64,000 nt of DNA from NCBI GenBank assembly GCA_964409245.1, contig CAYPCQ010000025.1, forward strand, positions 1-64,000. The letters are read 5' to 3'. The DNA comes from CAIMWS01 sp964409245. GTDB lineage: Bacteria > Verrucomicrobiota > Verrucomicrobiia > Limisphaerales > UBA1319. How positions within the stretch are numbered: position 1 is the stretch's first letter; each line of letters starts with the position of its first letter. A program made the position numbers and the translations under genes. This document shows, piece after piece, positions 35,101 to 43,441 of this stretch. A model generated the notes under the pieces. It did no database searches, was not told the origin of the DNA, and saw only the letters and a program-made list of their open reading frames with translations.

Positions 35101-35243
35101 ACCGAAACGTTGGGGAAATCCACCTTGGGGAAACGATCCACGGAGAGCCGGGAGTAGCCGGCCAGGCCGATCACCACGAACACCAGCACGATCACCGAGG
35201 CGAACACCGGCCTTTTGACACATACCGCCGCGAGCCATTGCAT
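32112..35243 (-). CDS. HAE1/AcrB-type RND efflux permease
   Basis: The 1043-residue inner-membrane pump subunit has the full RND length. It contains the first helix CVKRPVFASVIVLVFVVIGL, the porter start PKVDFPNVSVLTRLAGATPKEIEAEV, and a TM4 proton relay LALAVGIVIDDAIIVVENI with two Asp. A second repeat with DRLRPILMTTGAFVAGMVPMM ends VVGGQTLSLLLTLLAIPVFY. Drugs or other toxic compounds are the likely substrates. It forms an operon with the upstream membrane fusion protein (gap 19 bases) and a TetR regulator. No outer-membrane TolC gene is adjacent. Confidence 0.93.
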   Translation of the reverse strand: MQWLAAVCVKRPVFASVIVLVFVVIGLAGYSRLSVDRFPKVDFPNVSVLTRLAGATPKEIEAEVTDKIEEAVNTIAGIDDLRSFSSEGISQIIVSFVLDKNIDVAAQEVRDRVNRVLSQLPKGIDQPIVEKLDPDSSPVLNLALVADRPVREITEYADKVLRRQIEGVPGVGQVTLLGGRKRQINVWLDPIRLQAFGLTGVDVQRAFEQQNVQIPSGSIKNHANERNLRVRGKAESIAEIARLVVRRQNGRLIRVEDVARVEDGEQEADSVARKNGVSTVLLSIRRQSGENTITVVDAIKDRVESIKKLLPEGCRVDVVRDNSLVIRTSTGVVKEHLLLGALLAALVVLLFLGNSRATIISALAIPTSIISSFGIMWVANLTLNEISLLALALAVGIVIDDAIIVVENIFKHVEEHGEEPHAAAVIGTQEIGMAVMASTLSLIAVFLPVAFLGGIVGMFLKSFGLTMSFSIAVSLLVSFTLAPSLAARLFKAGGRAGLDQRLEHLVNLFYRPLERGYIWLLKRALHHRWVVVLGSLAAMFSCGPLMKSVGKDFLPPNEEAQFLVSVRAPEGNSLAGTDLLAEQIAQEVRRLPEVEYTLATIGDNDQRTPNLATIYVRLCDPSRRKKGQVQIMDQVRRELLPLLPPELRVSVQEVPPFNTGMASSTMQYVIAGPSLERLTEVAAAATREMKKLPGIRDVDSDLITGKPEITVTADRSKAGQMGISIADLSNTLRLLVGGLEVSTYEEGGEQYDIRLRAGEKFRDDPQALSLVSVPAPAAVPVSLMNVVRLGAQDGPAQINRLNRRRQVTLLANTAPGFSEQAVLDGVEDIVKKQQLSAEYFTGPTGRSKEMKQVVSRFITAFLLAFVFMYLILAAQFESWLHPATILLALPLTLPFALLGLILLGQSFNIFSALGILVLFGVVKKNGILQIDHMNQLRERGVPREEAILTANRDRLRPILMTTGAFVAGMVPMMMASGIGSAFHNAAAGVVVGGQTLSLLLTLLAIPVFYSLFDDAIEWVRSARSKSAAAVEPGITPVSKPQPQ

Positions 35244-35262
35244 ATGCTTATGATCCCTTCCC

Positions 35263-36357
35263 TTAAAGCTGCACCGGCCGGCCGTTTTTCAACTCCCGGG
35301 AGGGGTTGAGAACCACTTTTTCGCCTTTGGCCAGGCCGTGCCGGATGTGCACCCAATCCCCGGCCGTTTCCCCGATGTCCACCAACCGCTCCGCCAGGCG
35401 CCCGTTTTGGACGACCAGCACTTTGCACGAAGAATCGTCCCGGCGCAGCGCGGATTGGGGGACCGCCAGCCCCGGCGCATCCTCCAGCAGCAGCCGGGCG
35501 GAGGCGAACATGCCGGGGCGCAGCCGCAGGTCGCGGTTGTCCACTTCCGCTTCAATCACGAGATCCCGCGAAGCCTCGCGGACGGCGGCGCCGACATGTT
35601 TGATTTTTCCGGAAAAGGTGGTCTCCGGATGGGCGCTGACGGCAAAGGCGAGCTGGCGGCCCGCGGCCACCTTGGCCACCACCGGCTCCGGCACATACAG
35701 CTCCAGCCGCAGCCGCTCCATGGCCACCAGCCGCGCGACGCCGGTCTCCAGCCGCACGTATTCCCCCGCCTGCACCAACCGTTCGGAGATGATCCCGCCA
35801 AAAGGGGCGGTGATCGTCATATCCCCCAGGTTTTTGCGGGCGGCATCCAGCCGCACCAGGGCCGCCTGGAGGTCCGCCTTGCGCGCCTGCGACTCGGCAT
35901 GGAAACGCTGGAAATCGGCCTCGGCAATCGCTTTGGTTTTAACCAGGGGTTCGTTGCGGTCCAGATCCCCCCGCGCGAGTTCCGAGCGGGCTTTGGCCAA
36001 TTCCACCATCGCCTCCGCCTCCCGCAAAGCGAGCTGCGCCGCCCGGCTATCCAGCTGCACGAGCGTGTCGCCCTTGGCCACCGTGGCGCCCCGCTCAATG
36101 GGGCAGGCTGTCACTTTTCCCGCCGCATCCGCCGCCACCAGCGATTCCCGGTCCGCTTTGAGTTCGCCGGTCAGCAGCAGGTAGCTGGGGATATTGCGCT
36201 CCTCCACCGGCACCAGGGCCACCGTGGCCGGCGCTTCCGCGGGAGGGGGTGGGGCGGCCGCAGCCGGGGCTTTTTGGCTGGCCGTGGCGAACGCGGCGAT
36301 GGCCGCGATGGCCACCAGGCCACCCGCGGCGAGCATCAGTTTTTGCACGGTTTTCAT
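35263..36357 (-). CDS. RND efflux membrane fusion protein (periplasmic adaptor)
   Basis: The ATG at 36357 is used (the codon at 36363 is TTG). The 364-residue product has an N-terminal hydrophobic signal (LMLAAGGLVAIAAIAAFATA) and an Ala/Pro-rich linker. A biotinyl-lipoyl half-motif (DAAGKVTACPIERGATVAKGDTLVQLD), a long helical hairpin (residues ~100-170), a second lipoyl half (ITAPFGGIISERLVQAGEYV) and a beta-barrel with membrane-proximal end complete it. This is the HlyD/AcrA adaptor architecture. It bridges the RND pump encoded next and an outer-membrane channel. Confidence 0.9.
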   Translation of the reverse strand: MKTVQKLMLAAGGLVAIAAIAAFATASQKAPAAAAPPPPAEAPATVALVPVEERNIPSYLLLTGELKADRESLVAADAAGKVTACPIERGATVAKGDTLVQLDSRAAQLALREAEAMVELAKARSELARGDLDRNEPLVKTKAIAEADFQRFHAESQARKADLQAALVRLDAARKNLGDMTITAPFGGIISERLVQAGEYVRLETGVARLVAMERLRLELYVPEPVVAKVAAGRQLAFAVSAHPETTFSGKIKHVGAAVREASRDLVIEAEVDNRDLRLRPGMFASARLLLEDAPGLAVPQSALRRDDSSCKVLVVQNGRLAERLVDIGETAGDWVHIRHGLAKGEKVVLNPSRELKNGRPVQL

Positions 36358-36411
36358 AAGCAACTATCGGGCTTCGGATTACAAAGTTTCAGGGCGCCGG
36401 CGCCGGGTTCC

Positions 36412-37068
36412 TCAAGGCTGGGTGCGAGCCGCCACGCAATGCCGGATTCCGCCCAGGATGAAATCGGCCAGGAGGTCAGCCAGCCGGGCCACTTCTCCAG
36501 GCCCATTGGGGCGCTTGAAGCCGAGGCGCTCCAGGACCAGATGGGCGTGATCATAGTGGAGGCAGGCGCCGATCACGTTATGGCAGAGGATTTGGCGAAG
36601 CTCGGCCGGGAGGCCCGGGCCGGTCAGGGCCGTCACAATGTCCAGGACCCGGTCCCGGATGGGCCGGATGAACAGCGTCACCAATTCGCCCAGGAAAGAA
36701 GTCGGCTGGATCATTTCCCGGGCGATGATGAGCGCCAGCTGGGGGCGTTTGGTCTGTTTGAAGACAAAGGCGCGCAGGAAAAAATGCACCCACTGGCGCA
36801 AGGCTTCCTCCGCTTTTTGCCCCGGGACCGGCAGCGGCATGGCCTCGTTTTCGATCATCTGGCTGTGGGACGAAATCAACACCTCCCGGTAAAGCCCCTG
36901 CTTGTTCGTGAAATAATACTTGATGGCGGCGAGGTTCGCGCCGGCCTTGGCGCAAATCTCGCGCAAACCGGCCTTCTCATAACCATGGCGCGCGAAGCAT
37001 CCCGCCGCTGTTTTCAGCAGGCGGGCCTTGCGTTCCTCCGCATCCTTGTATTTCCTCGCGCGTTTCAG
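36412..37068 (-). CDS. TetR-family repressor with non-canonical start
   Basis: The frame encodes a full TetR DNA-binding domain: RARKYKDAEERKARLLKTAA, CFARHGYEKAGLREICAKAGANLAAIKYYFTNKQGLYREV, then a CecR/DUF1956-like ligand-binding region. No in-frame ATG, GTG or TTG exists before the first helix (the only such codon, TTG at 36966, would cut the HTH). The frame is open back to 37095. A CTG at 37068 or an ATT at 37092 are the only likely starts; I chose CTG because it follows a TATAAT (37081-37086) at transcript-start distance. It probably represses itself and the downstream MFP-RND genes. Confidence 0.75.
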   Translation of the reverse strand: MKRARKYKDAEERKARLLKTAAGCFARHGYEKAGLREICAKAGANLAAIKYYFTNKQGLYREVLISSHSQMIENEAMPLPVPGQKAEEALRQWVHFFLRAFVFKQTKRPQLALIIAREMIQPTSFLGELVTLFIRPIRDRVLDIVTALTGPGLPAELRQILCHNVIGACLHYDHAHLVLERLGFKRPNGPGEVARLADLLADFILGGIRHCVAARTQP

Positions 37069-37083
37069 GTTATACGCCTGATT

Positions 37084-37099
37084 ATAAACAATCGTTTAT
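37084..37099 (-). promoter_or_regulatory. TetR-type operator overlapping the -10 box
   Basis: ATAAACAATCGTTTAT is an inverted repeat ATAAAC-N4-GTTTAT, 16 bases long, of TetR operator size. It overlaps a minus-strand TATAAT at 37081-37086 and lies just upstream of the tetR frame, as expected for autoregulation. Confidence 0.7.
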
Positions 37100-37265
37100 G
37101 ATCGAGCGGGGAATGCCTACCGGGGTGGAGGGTGTTTGTCAAGCTGCGGATCCGCCTGGCGAAACCCCGGGGTGCGGGCAGGACACTCACTCCCTTGGGC
37201 GCCGCCGTTGAATTTCCGAACGGTTTGCCGGCGGGCAGAGGACCGCCCGGCCAGCGTGTGCCCTT

Positions 37266-40200
37266 TCACTTCTCCTCGCCAGTGACCACAAACCAGGTCA
37301 CTCCGCGGGGCGGCAGGGTGACCGTCAGCGCCACGTTGTATTCCCGGTCCAGCTCGTAGCGCTGGCGGGTGCCCTCCTGTTCGCGGATCCAGGCCGTGGC
37401 CCCCAAGCCGGTGTAATACAGGGGCAGGCGCACGGTGCGGGTGATGGTTTCACCCAGGGGATTGAAGAACAGCACCAGCCCTTTCTCCGGCAGCTGCGGA
37501 TTGGCGTGCATTAGGCAGTCGATATCCCGGCCGTCAGGCCGCCGCACATGGATGATGTCCGAGGTGAGGATGGGCCGGTAGCGCTTGTACCACCCCAGCC
37601 ATTTCGCCACCATCTGCCGGGTGCGTTCGGTGTCGTAGAGGCGGTGGGCGCGCAGATTGGCCTGGCAGCCCGAACCCAGCAGCTGGACCAGGTTCAGCTC
37701 ATACCATTGGAGGTTTTGGTCCAGCGGCTCGAGCATCGCGCGGGGATCGTCTGTGTAGGTCCCGATCAGGCCGAGGCCCATGCCGCCCATGGTCGGGGGC
37801 TTGATCCACGTGCCGTCATAGATGTATTGGCGGTAGAGCAGCAGCCCCAGCTCGCGGGGCAGGTTGGCGCTGGCCTCGCGGAAGCCCAGGCTGGTGCTGG
37901 ACTGCCCGTTCCAGAAATACCAGTCGGGCGCCCCGGCGGACATCCCCCGGCGCTGCTCCTCCTCGAACATCGCCTTCTGGCGCTGCCACTGCACCCATTG
38001 CGAATCCGCCAGGCCCCGGTGATGCAGGTGGTTGGTGGCGGCGCACGGGCAGCCGTGGTAAGGGCCATCGACGGCGATATTCATGAACCCGGTCTGGTCG
38101 ATGAATTTCCAGACCCGGCCGAAATAATCGTCGGCCCACCGGGTGCCCAGGCAGAGGGACTGGCCAAAGGGGCTGCCCGGTTTGCCGGTGGCCGGATCCA
38201 CACAATCGTGCGCCGCGCCGCGCCCGCGCGAGGCCACCATCAGCTCGTAGCCGCTCATGATGATGCCCCTGGCCTTGGCATAATCCGCCAGGGCCTTCCA
38301 CTTGGCCACGTAAGCCGGGTCCAGGTTATCGTGGCTCACGCCCGGCCAGCACGTTATGATGTAGGCCTCCAAGCCCAGCTCGCCCATCTGGTCGAGGAGT
38401 TTCCTGATCAGGGTGTCGTCATGGGAAGGCGACCCCGCCGCCAGCAGGCTTTCATTGACCTGCGGGCAGAGGGTGCGGTACATCCGCCGCACGCCCAGCG
38501 AGCGCCGTTCCCGGTCGCTGCTGTCCTGGAGCAGCTCGAAGGTGATGTGCGATTCAAACCGCCGGCCGGCCGCCACCCGCTCCGCGGGGCCGGAGGGGAT
38601 CCGGCTGACCATCAGGTTGCGGAAGGTGTGCCCCAGGAACTTGTCCTCAATGGCCGTCGGGTGCGCCCACGAATCGTGCTCGGGGTCCACCCGCCAGTCC
38701 GTGGTGGTGCGCCCGGCGCGGTAGGCCGGGGCATCCCACTGGATGGCCTGGGAATGGTCGCCCATGGCGTGGCAATCGTCCGGGGCGTGGTTGGCGAGGT
38801 GGAAGGAGTAATCGCTTTCGGAATGGAGGTTGTTGATCTGGTCCTGCGGCACCGCGAGGAGTTCCGTCTCAATCTCTTCCACCAGCACGGGGCTGTCCGT
38901 CCCTGTCTCCAGGGTGAAGGCCTTCGACAGCACAGGAATGCCCTCATACAGCTCGTAATGCACGGTAAGCCGCAGCTGCCGGTGCCGGGGATCCGCCGCG
39001 TCCGGCGAAGCATAGTGCATGGACACCCGCAGCCCGCGGGGCGGCCAGGGGAGAGCGGGGGCGTTGAACTTGGGCCGCCACGGGTGGCGTTCGCCCGGCT
39101 GCCCGGTGGTCAGGCCGGTGAAACGGAATTTATTGGGCGCGCTGCGCATCGTGGTGAGCCATTCCTCCACCAGGTAGCTGCGCTCCGGCTGGCCCACCAG
39201 CCCCCCCACCTCATACCAGATCCCGTCCAGCTTGATCCGCATCTCCGGCTTCACCGCGCGGATGAACTCCGCCCCGTTGCCCAGCTGGCGGTAGCTGTAG
39301 CAGGCCAGGTTGGGCCCCGCGTAAAATGAGCGGCTCACCAGCCCGTTGCCCAGCGCCAGCCGCGCGGACCGCCCGTCCGCCGCCGGCTCCACCTGCAGCC
39401 GCACCGGCTGGCCGGGCGGCCGGATCAGCCAATCCCCCGCGGCGGGCGTGGGGTCAAGCTTCCCAACCACCACCAGCCCCGGCTGGGGCTGGCCCAGGCT
39501 CCTGATGAAGGCCGCCTGCTCCTCCCGCCGCCGCTGCGCGGTTTTCAGCCGTTCCTCGTTGTCCAGCAGGAAATCCCCCGCCGGATCGAACCGGCCCGGC
39601 GCGAAAGTGAACACGCGCACGGCGTGCACCAGCCCCTTGAAATGCTCGTCCGGGCCCGCCGAGGTGCCGATCTGGAACTGCGGCGCCACCGAGGGCGTGG
39701 GGGCCGCCGACCGCACCCGCTCGCCGTTCAAGTAAGCGGCCAGTTCCCGCCCGTCGTTGACCAGCGCCAGGTGGGTCCATTGCCCGGGCATCACCGGGCC
39801 GAGATCAAACGCGCCCACGCACCCCACGAAGGCCACCCACCGATCCCCCATCTGGCCCAGCACATAGCCCAAACCGCCATGGCCGTTGGCCACGATTCCC
39901 TTCAAGCCCTTGGCCGACTGCTCCGCAGCCCGGACCCATACCTCCAGGCCAAACCGGTCGTTGGCCCCGAACAGCGCCCCCTTCCTCACGTAGGCCGCGT
40001 GTTCGCCGTCGAACTCCATCGCTCCCGTCCCCCGGGCGAAGGGCGCCGCCGGGGCCGAAGCCAGGAAGCGCGGATTGCCCTCCCGCCGCAGCTCCTGGCC
40101 CTTGCCGGTCTCATCCCGCAGGATCTCCGGCCCGCCCGCATACGTCACCTGCGGCATCCCGGCCCCGAGCCGGTAATCCGCGATCAGCTCGATGGCGCCC

Positions 40201-40286
40201 CGGGCGGCCGCCGCCCAGCCCAGCCAGCCCCACGCCGCCACGCCCGCGAGCGCCCAAACCCCGCATCGGAAATTTGCTTTGTTCAT
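37266..40286 (-). CDS. Secreted LamG-domain protein with glycoside-hydrolase-like barrel
   Basis: The start at 40286 (MNKANFRCGVWALAG) opens a signal peptide. The 1006-residue product has a laminin-G-like domain at about 85-235 (GAMEFDGEHAAYVRKGALFGANDRFGLEVWVRA, WTHLALVNDGRELAAYLNGERV, ...HAVRVFTFAPGRFD). A beta-rich domain follows, then a TIM-barrel-like part (about 600-870: LEAYIITCWPGVSHDNLDP, KWKALADYAKARGIIMSGYE, NIAVDGPYHGCPCAATNHLHHRG). A C-terminal beta domain ends GVTWFVVTGEEK. The overall order resembles GH36/GH27-type (alpha-galactosidase-like) enzymes; catalytic Asp residues were not identified with confidence. Probably polysaccharide-active. Confidence 0.65.
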   Translation of the reverse strand: MNKANFRCGVWALAGVAAWGWLGWAAAARGAIELIADYRLGAGMPQVTYAGGPEILRDETGKGQELRREGNPRFLASAPAAPFARGTGAMEFDGEHAAYVRKGALFGANDRFGLEVWVRAAEQSAKGLKGIVANGHGGLGYVLGQMGDRWVAFVGCVGAFDLGPVMPGQWTHLALVNDGRELAAYLNGERVRSAAPTPSVAPQFQIGTSAGPDEHFKGLVHAVRVFTFAPGRFDPAGDFLLDNEERLKTAQRRREEQAAFIRSLGQPQPGLVVVGKLDPTPAAGDWLIRPPGQPVRLQVEPAADGRSARLALGNGLVSRSFYAGPNLACYSYRQLGNGAEFIRAVKPEMRIKLDGIWYEVGGLVGQPERSYLVEEWLTTMRSAPNKFRFTGLTTGQPGERHPWRPKFNAPALPWPPRGLRVSMHYASPDAADPRHRQLRLTVHYELYEGIPVLSKAFTLETGTDSPVLVEEIETELLAVPQDQINNLHSESDYSFHLANHAPDDCHAMGDHSQAIQWDAPAYRAGRTTTDWRVDPEHDSWAHPTAIEDKFLGHTFRNLMVSRIPSGPAERVAAGRRFESHITFELLQDSSDRERRSLGVRRMYRTLCPQVNESLLAAGSPSHDDTLIRKLLDQMGELGLEAYIITCWPGVSHDNLDPAYVAKWKALADYAKARGIIMSGYELMVASRGRGAAHDCVDPATGKPGSPFGQSLCLGTRWADDYFGRVWKFIDQTGFMNIAVDGPYHGCPCAATNHLHHRGLADSQWVQWQRQKAMFEEEQRRGMSAGAPDWYFWNGQSSTSLGFREASANLPRELGLLLYRQYIYDGTWIKPPTMGGMGLGLIGTYTDDPRAMLEPLDQNLQWYELNLVQLLGSGCQANLRAHRLYDTERTRQMVAKWLGWYKRYRPILTSDIIHVRRPDGRDIDCLMHANPQLPEKGLVLFFNPLGETITRTVRLPLYYTGLGATAWIREQEGTRQRYELDREYNVALTVTLPPRGVTWFVVTGEEK

Positions 40287-40520
40287 CCAGGGATCATGGC
40301 TGACCCATCTGCCCATGGCAAGCCAAGGGGAGGTTCCGGGCAGCCGGTTTTTGATCTGCGCCACGAGAAGTTCATCGGCGCGCCCGGCCTCGCACTATAT
40401 TGAGGGCCGGCGGGGGATTGGATTTCCAGAAGGCTCGGCGGCGGGCAGCAGAGGGTTCCCCAGGCGGATGGGCGGGTGAACTTCAAGATCCCCCCCCAAT
40501 CCGCCCGATCACTTCGGTGG

Positions 40521-41633
40521 TTACGCGGCGGCTATCCGCTTTTTGCGTTCCTGTCCCAAGGCGTCAGCGGCGATCATCGCATCGACGATCATTTCCGAGG
40601 TCACCTTGAAGGGGTGATTTGCGCACAGGGAACCGGTACCGGCACAGATATCGCCCACCGTCTTGAGACGTTCCCGCGCCACGCCCGAAAGGCCGATCTC
40701 GGCGAAGGTGACCGGCAGGCCGACGGCGATCATGAAATCCACAATCCGGTACATTTCGTCAGTGGGCATGGTCTCATCGAGGCAGAACTGGCTGATGATG
40801 CCGAAAGCGACCTCCTCGCCGTGCATGAGGCCGTGGCATTCGGGGAAGCCGGGCAGGCAATTGGCGATCATGTGCGCGGTGGCGACCCCGCAGCTTTCAA
40901 AGCCCAGACCCGACATCAGGATGTTGGCCTCGATGACTTTCTCGACCGCGTGGGTGACCAGTTTCCGCTCGACGGCGCGCCGGGCTTCGACCCCGTATTC
41001 CATCAGCGTGTCGTAGCCCAGGCGGGCGATGGCCATGGCCACCAGCGTGGAACGGCCGCCCGCGAGGTTGGGGCCGCAGGTGGATTGGACCACCTCCGCC
41101 TCCACCCAGGTCGATAAGGCGTCGCCCATGCCCGCCACAAAGGAACGCACGGGCGCCTCGGCGATCACCTGGCTGTCCACCAGCACGAGGTCGGGATTGA
41201 CCCCCCAGCTCTCGAATCCGAGGCAGGCCCCTTTTTCGTCATACCAGACAGTGTAGGAACTGGTGGGGGAGTCCGTGGAGGCCACGGTGGGGCAGGAAAC
41301 CATTTTGAGGCCGGTGGCGGCCGCGGCGGCCTTGGCGGTATCCAGCGTCTTGCCGCCGCCGAGGCCCACAATGACATCCGCGCCGCAGTCCCTGGCGATT
41401 TGCGCCACCCGGGCCGCCTCGGCCTTGGTGGAGTCGCCGCGGAAATCGACGTCGGAGATTTCCAAGGCAGCCTCTTTGAGGCTGGCCAGGAAACGTTCGC
41501 CGAGGATGCTCTTGACGCGGGCATCCCACAGGACGATCGGTTTTTTGCCGACGAGCTTGATCAAGGCGCCGGCTTCGCTCAGCAAATTGCGGCCCTGCAC
41601 ATATTTTCGGGGCGCGATAAAAGTCAGGTTCAT
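40521..41633 (-). CDS. gldA: Glycerol dehydrogenase-like iron/zinc-containing alcohol dehydrogenase
   Basis: The 370-residue protein matches GldA: APRKYVQGRNLL near the N-terminus, the NAD-binding GLGGGKTLDTAKA, CPTVASTDSPTSSYTVWYDEKG, metal-binding Asp in VAGMGDALSTWVEAEV and His in GVATAHMIANCL and ECHGLMHGEEVAFG. The length is normal. GldA oxidises glycerol to dihydroxyacetone with NAD, but the family also includes enzymes acting on other polyols and on cyclitols in antibiotic pathways. Adjacent genes (SDR, DegT, SMP-30-like) leave the true substrate open. Confidence 0.88.
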   Translation of the reverse strand: MNLTFIAPRKYVQGRNLLSEAGALIKLVGKKPIVLWDARVKSILGERFLASLKEAALEISDVDFRGDSTKAEAARVAQIARDCGADVIVGLGGGKTLDTAKAAAAATGLKMVSCPTVASTDSPTSSYTVWYDEKGACLGFESWGVNPDLVLVDSQVIAEAPVRSFVAGMGDALSTWVEAEVVQSTCGPNLAGGRSTLVAMAIARLGYDTLMEYGVEARRAVERKLVTHAVEKVIEANILMSGLGFESCGVATAHMIANCLPGFPECHGLMHGEEVAFGIISQFCLDETMPTDEMYRIVDFMIAVGLPVTFAEIGLSGVARERLKTVGDICAGTGSLCANHPFKVTSEMIVDAMIAADALGQERKKRIAAA

Positions 41634-41761
41634 AAACGAGTTTTTTCCAGAAGAGTTCAGGTTGATCGGACTCCGCCACCAGGCGCGGAGCCACCGGGTG
41701 GCTCCGCGCGCGGTGAGGGTTTTGAATGGCCGTCAGTAATCCAAGTTATGGGGTCCGGGCC

Positions 41762-42163
41762 TCAAGCTTCCATCTGCTTGAAGAGACCGCCGCTGTCGAA
41801 GATTTCCCAAGCCTCGGCCAGCTTGCCGTTTTCCACGCGGAAGGTGCTGATGGCGGGGCAGCGGATCGGATTGCCCTTGGGCTTGAAGCCGGCGAACTCG
41901 CCGGTGTGCCGGGCCAGGAGGGCGAAGTGGCAATCCACCTTGTCGCCTTCGGCGAGCAGAAAATCGAATTCGATCTTCATGTCGCTGAAAACGCCGCCGA
42001 GGATGCCCGTGAAAAACTGGCGCACGCCGGCCGGGCCGGGGGGCAGGCCGGGCGGGAAATGATGATCCACGAAACCAGCGCTGACGACTTGGTCAATCCC
42101 CGCCAAGCCGCTCATCGCCTCGGCGTAATAACGCCGGACCAGATCCTTGTTCGCTTGCGACAT
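41762..42163 (-). CDS. SnoaL-like ester cyclase/NTF2-fold protein
   Basis: The start at 42163 (MSQANKDLVRRYYAEAMSG) is used because the longer frame to 42454 is antisense-looking. The 133-residue protein has the SnoaL signature: VVSAGFVDHHFP, GVRQFFTGILGGVFSDMKIEFDFLLAEGDKVDCHFALLARHTGEFAG, GNPIRCPAISTFRVENGKLAEAWEIFD. These small alpha+beta proteins act as cyclases, hydratases or isomerases, and the catalytic role here is unknown. It lies between the gldA-like and SMP-30-like genes, with 14 bases to the latter's stop. Confidence 0.82.
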   Translation of the reverse strand: MSQANKDLVRRYYAEAMSGLAGIDQVVSAGFVDHHFPPGLPPGPAGVRQFFTGILGGVFSDMKIEFDFLLAEGDKVDCHFALLARHTGEFAGFKPKGNPIRCPAISTFRVENGKLAEAWEIFDSGGLFKQMEA

Positions 42164-42177
42164 ATGACGCCTCAGGG

Positions 42178-43254
42178 TTACTTGTTGAGCTTGATGACCG
42201 ACAGCGTGGCCGGCAGCTGGTACTTGGTGTTCTTGAATTTGGGGAACGGCCAGTCCATGTTGGAAACGATGATTTCGTTGCCGCGGACCAGGGCCTCGCA
42301 GGGCTGGTCGAGCTGGCCGGTCAGCTTGTCCTTCACGTCCTCGTTCTGCCAGAGGGTTTCGACGGCTCCGTTGGGCCGGATGATCTGGATGGCGTTGGCG
42401 GCGGAATCGGCCACGTAGAGGTTGTTGGCGGCGTCGCGGTGCATGCCGTCGCAATTGATGAGCTTGCCGGGGGCCTTGGTGAAGACCTCGTTGCTCTTCA
42501 CGCTGCCGTCCTTGTTGAAGATGATCTTGTGCATCACGCCGTCACCGAACAGGCCGACGAAGAGGTTGCCTTTGCTGTCGAACTCAATGCCATCCGCGCC
42601 GAAGCCCCAGTCGGTTTTGTAGCTTTTGAAGGTGGTGACGATGTGCGGGTCATTCTTCAGCGGGGTTTTGAGCACCACGGATTCCTCGTTGAGCTTGAAC
42701 CGCAGCACGGCGCTCGTCAGCGGCTGCGAGCCTTCCTCCAGCACGGACTCCGTGATATAGACGTTGCCGCCGTGGATGGCGAGGCCGTTGGCCACATTGA
42801 AGCCGCTGGCCACGAGCACCATTTTCTCCACCTTGCCGTTCTTGACCACCAGCTTCCACATCCGGGATTTCTGGTTCTTGTCCTTCATGTATTGCATGTC
42901 GGCGAAGAAGAGATCACCCGCCGGGGAGGCGACGATGCCCATGGGCGCGATGCGGTCCACCCCCTTGGGCAGGCCCGGGAAAGGCGTGGCGAACTCATAG
43001 AATTTCTCCGCCTTGTTGTTCGGGGTGATCCGCATGAGCACCGGCGGCTTGGTCTCGTCGTTGAAATTGGGGACCGAAACGATGATGCTGCGGTCTTTCA
43101 GCAGCGCCATGCCGTCCGGGGTATTACAATAGTCCGGCAGCGCCACAAGCAGCTCCGCCTTGGGGGCAGCCGCCCGGGTGGACACCACATCCGCCGCCGC
43201 CACGGCCGCACAAAAGCCAGCCAAACACAGGGTCATCTTATTCATAGCAGTCAT
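42178..43254 (-). CDS. Periplasmic SMP-30/gluconolactonase-like beta-propeller
   Basis: The start at 43254 (MTAMNKMTLCLAGF) has AAGGA about twelve bases upstream. A signal peptide (LCLAGFCAAVAAADVVSTRAAA) precedes a six-bladed propeller with repeated blades of the NGLAIHGGNVYITES, GADGIEFDSKGNLFVGLFGDG, CDGMHRDAANNLYVADSAANAIQII kind. The pattern fits SMP-30/NHL-type sugar-lactone hydrolases (358 residues). It probably acts on sugar lactones or binds ligands in the periplasm; enzymatic activity is inferred only. Confidence 0.78.
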   Translation of the reverse strand: MTAMNKMTLCLAGFCAAVAAADVVSTRAAAPKAELLVALPDYCNTPDGMALLKDRSIIVSVPNFNDETKPPVLMRITPNNKAEKFYEFATPFPGLPKGVDRIAPMGIVASPAGDLFFADMQYMKDKNQKSRMWKLVVKNGKVEKMVLVASGFNVANGLAIHGGNVYITESVLEEGSQPLTSAVLRFKLNEESVVLKTPLKNDPHIVTTFKSYKTDWGFGADGIEFDSKGNLFVGLFGDGVMHKIIFNKDGSVKSNEVFTKAPGKLINCDGMHRDAANNLYVADSAANAIQIIRPNGAVETLWQNEDVKDKLTGQLDQPCEALVRGNEIIVSNMDWPFPKFKNTKYQLPATLSVIKLNK

Positions 43255-43441
43255 CTTCAGAATCCTTAATCTCTTAAGTTGGTAACGTTTTCCGTTTTTT
43301 GTCTGATGGGATATGAATAGCCCAGAACCCATCAGCTCGGCAAGTTCAAACCGCCGCCCCTTGAATTTCCGAGGCGCCAGGGCGAAGGAGCAAACAGCCG
43401 GGGGCCGATTGCTCCCAGCTAAAGGCACTTGGCACCTTGCT

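Noticed and set aside
32994..35309. 771-codon plus-strand ORF opposite the RND pump
   Set aside because: Shadow frame of a clear RND permease; composition is Gln/His/Asp-rich.
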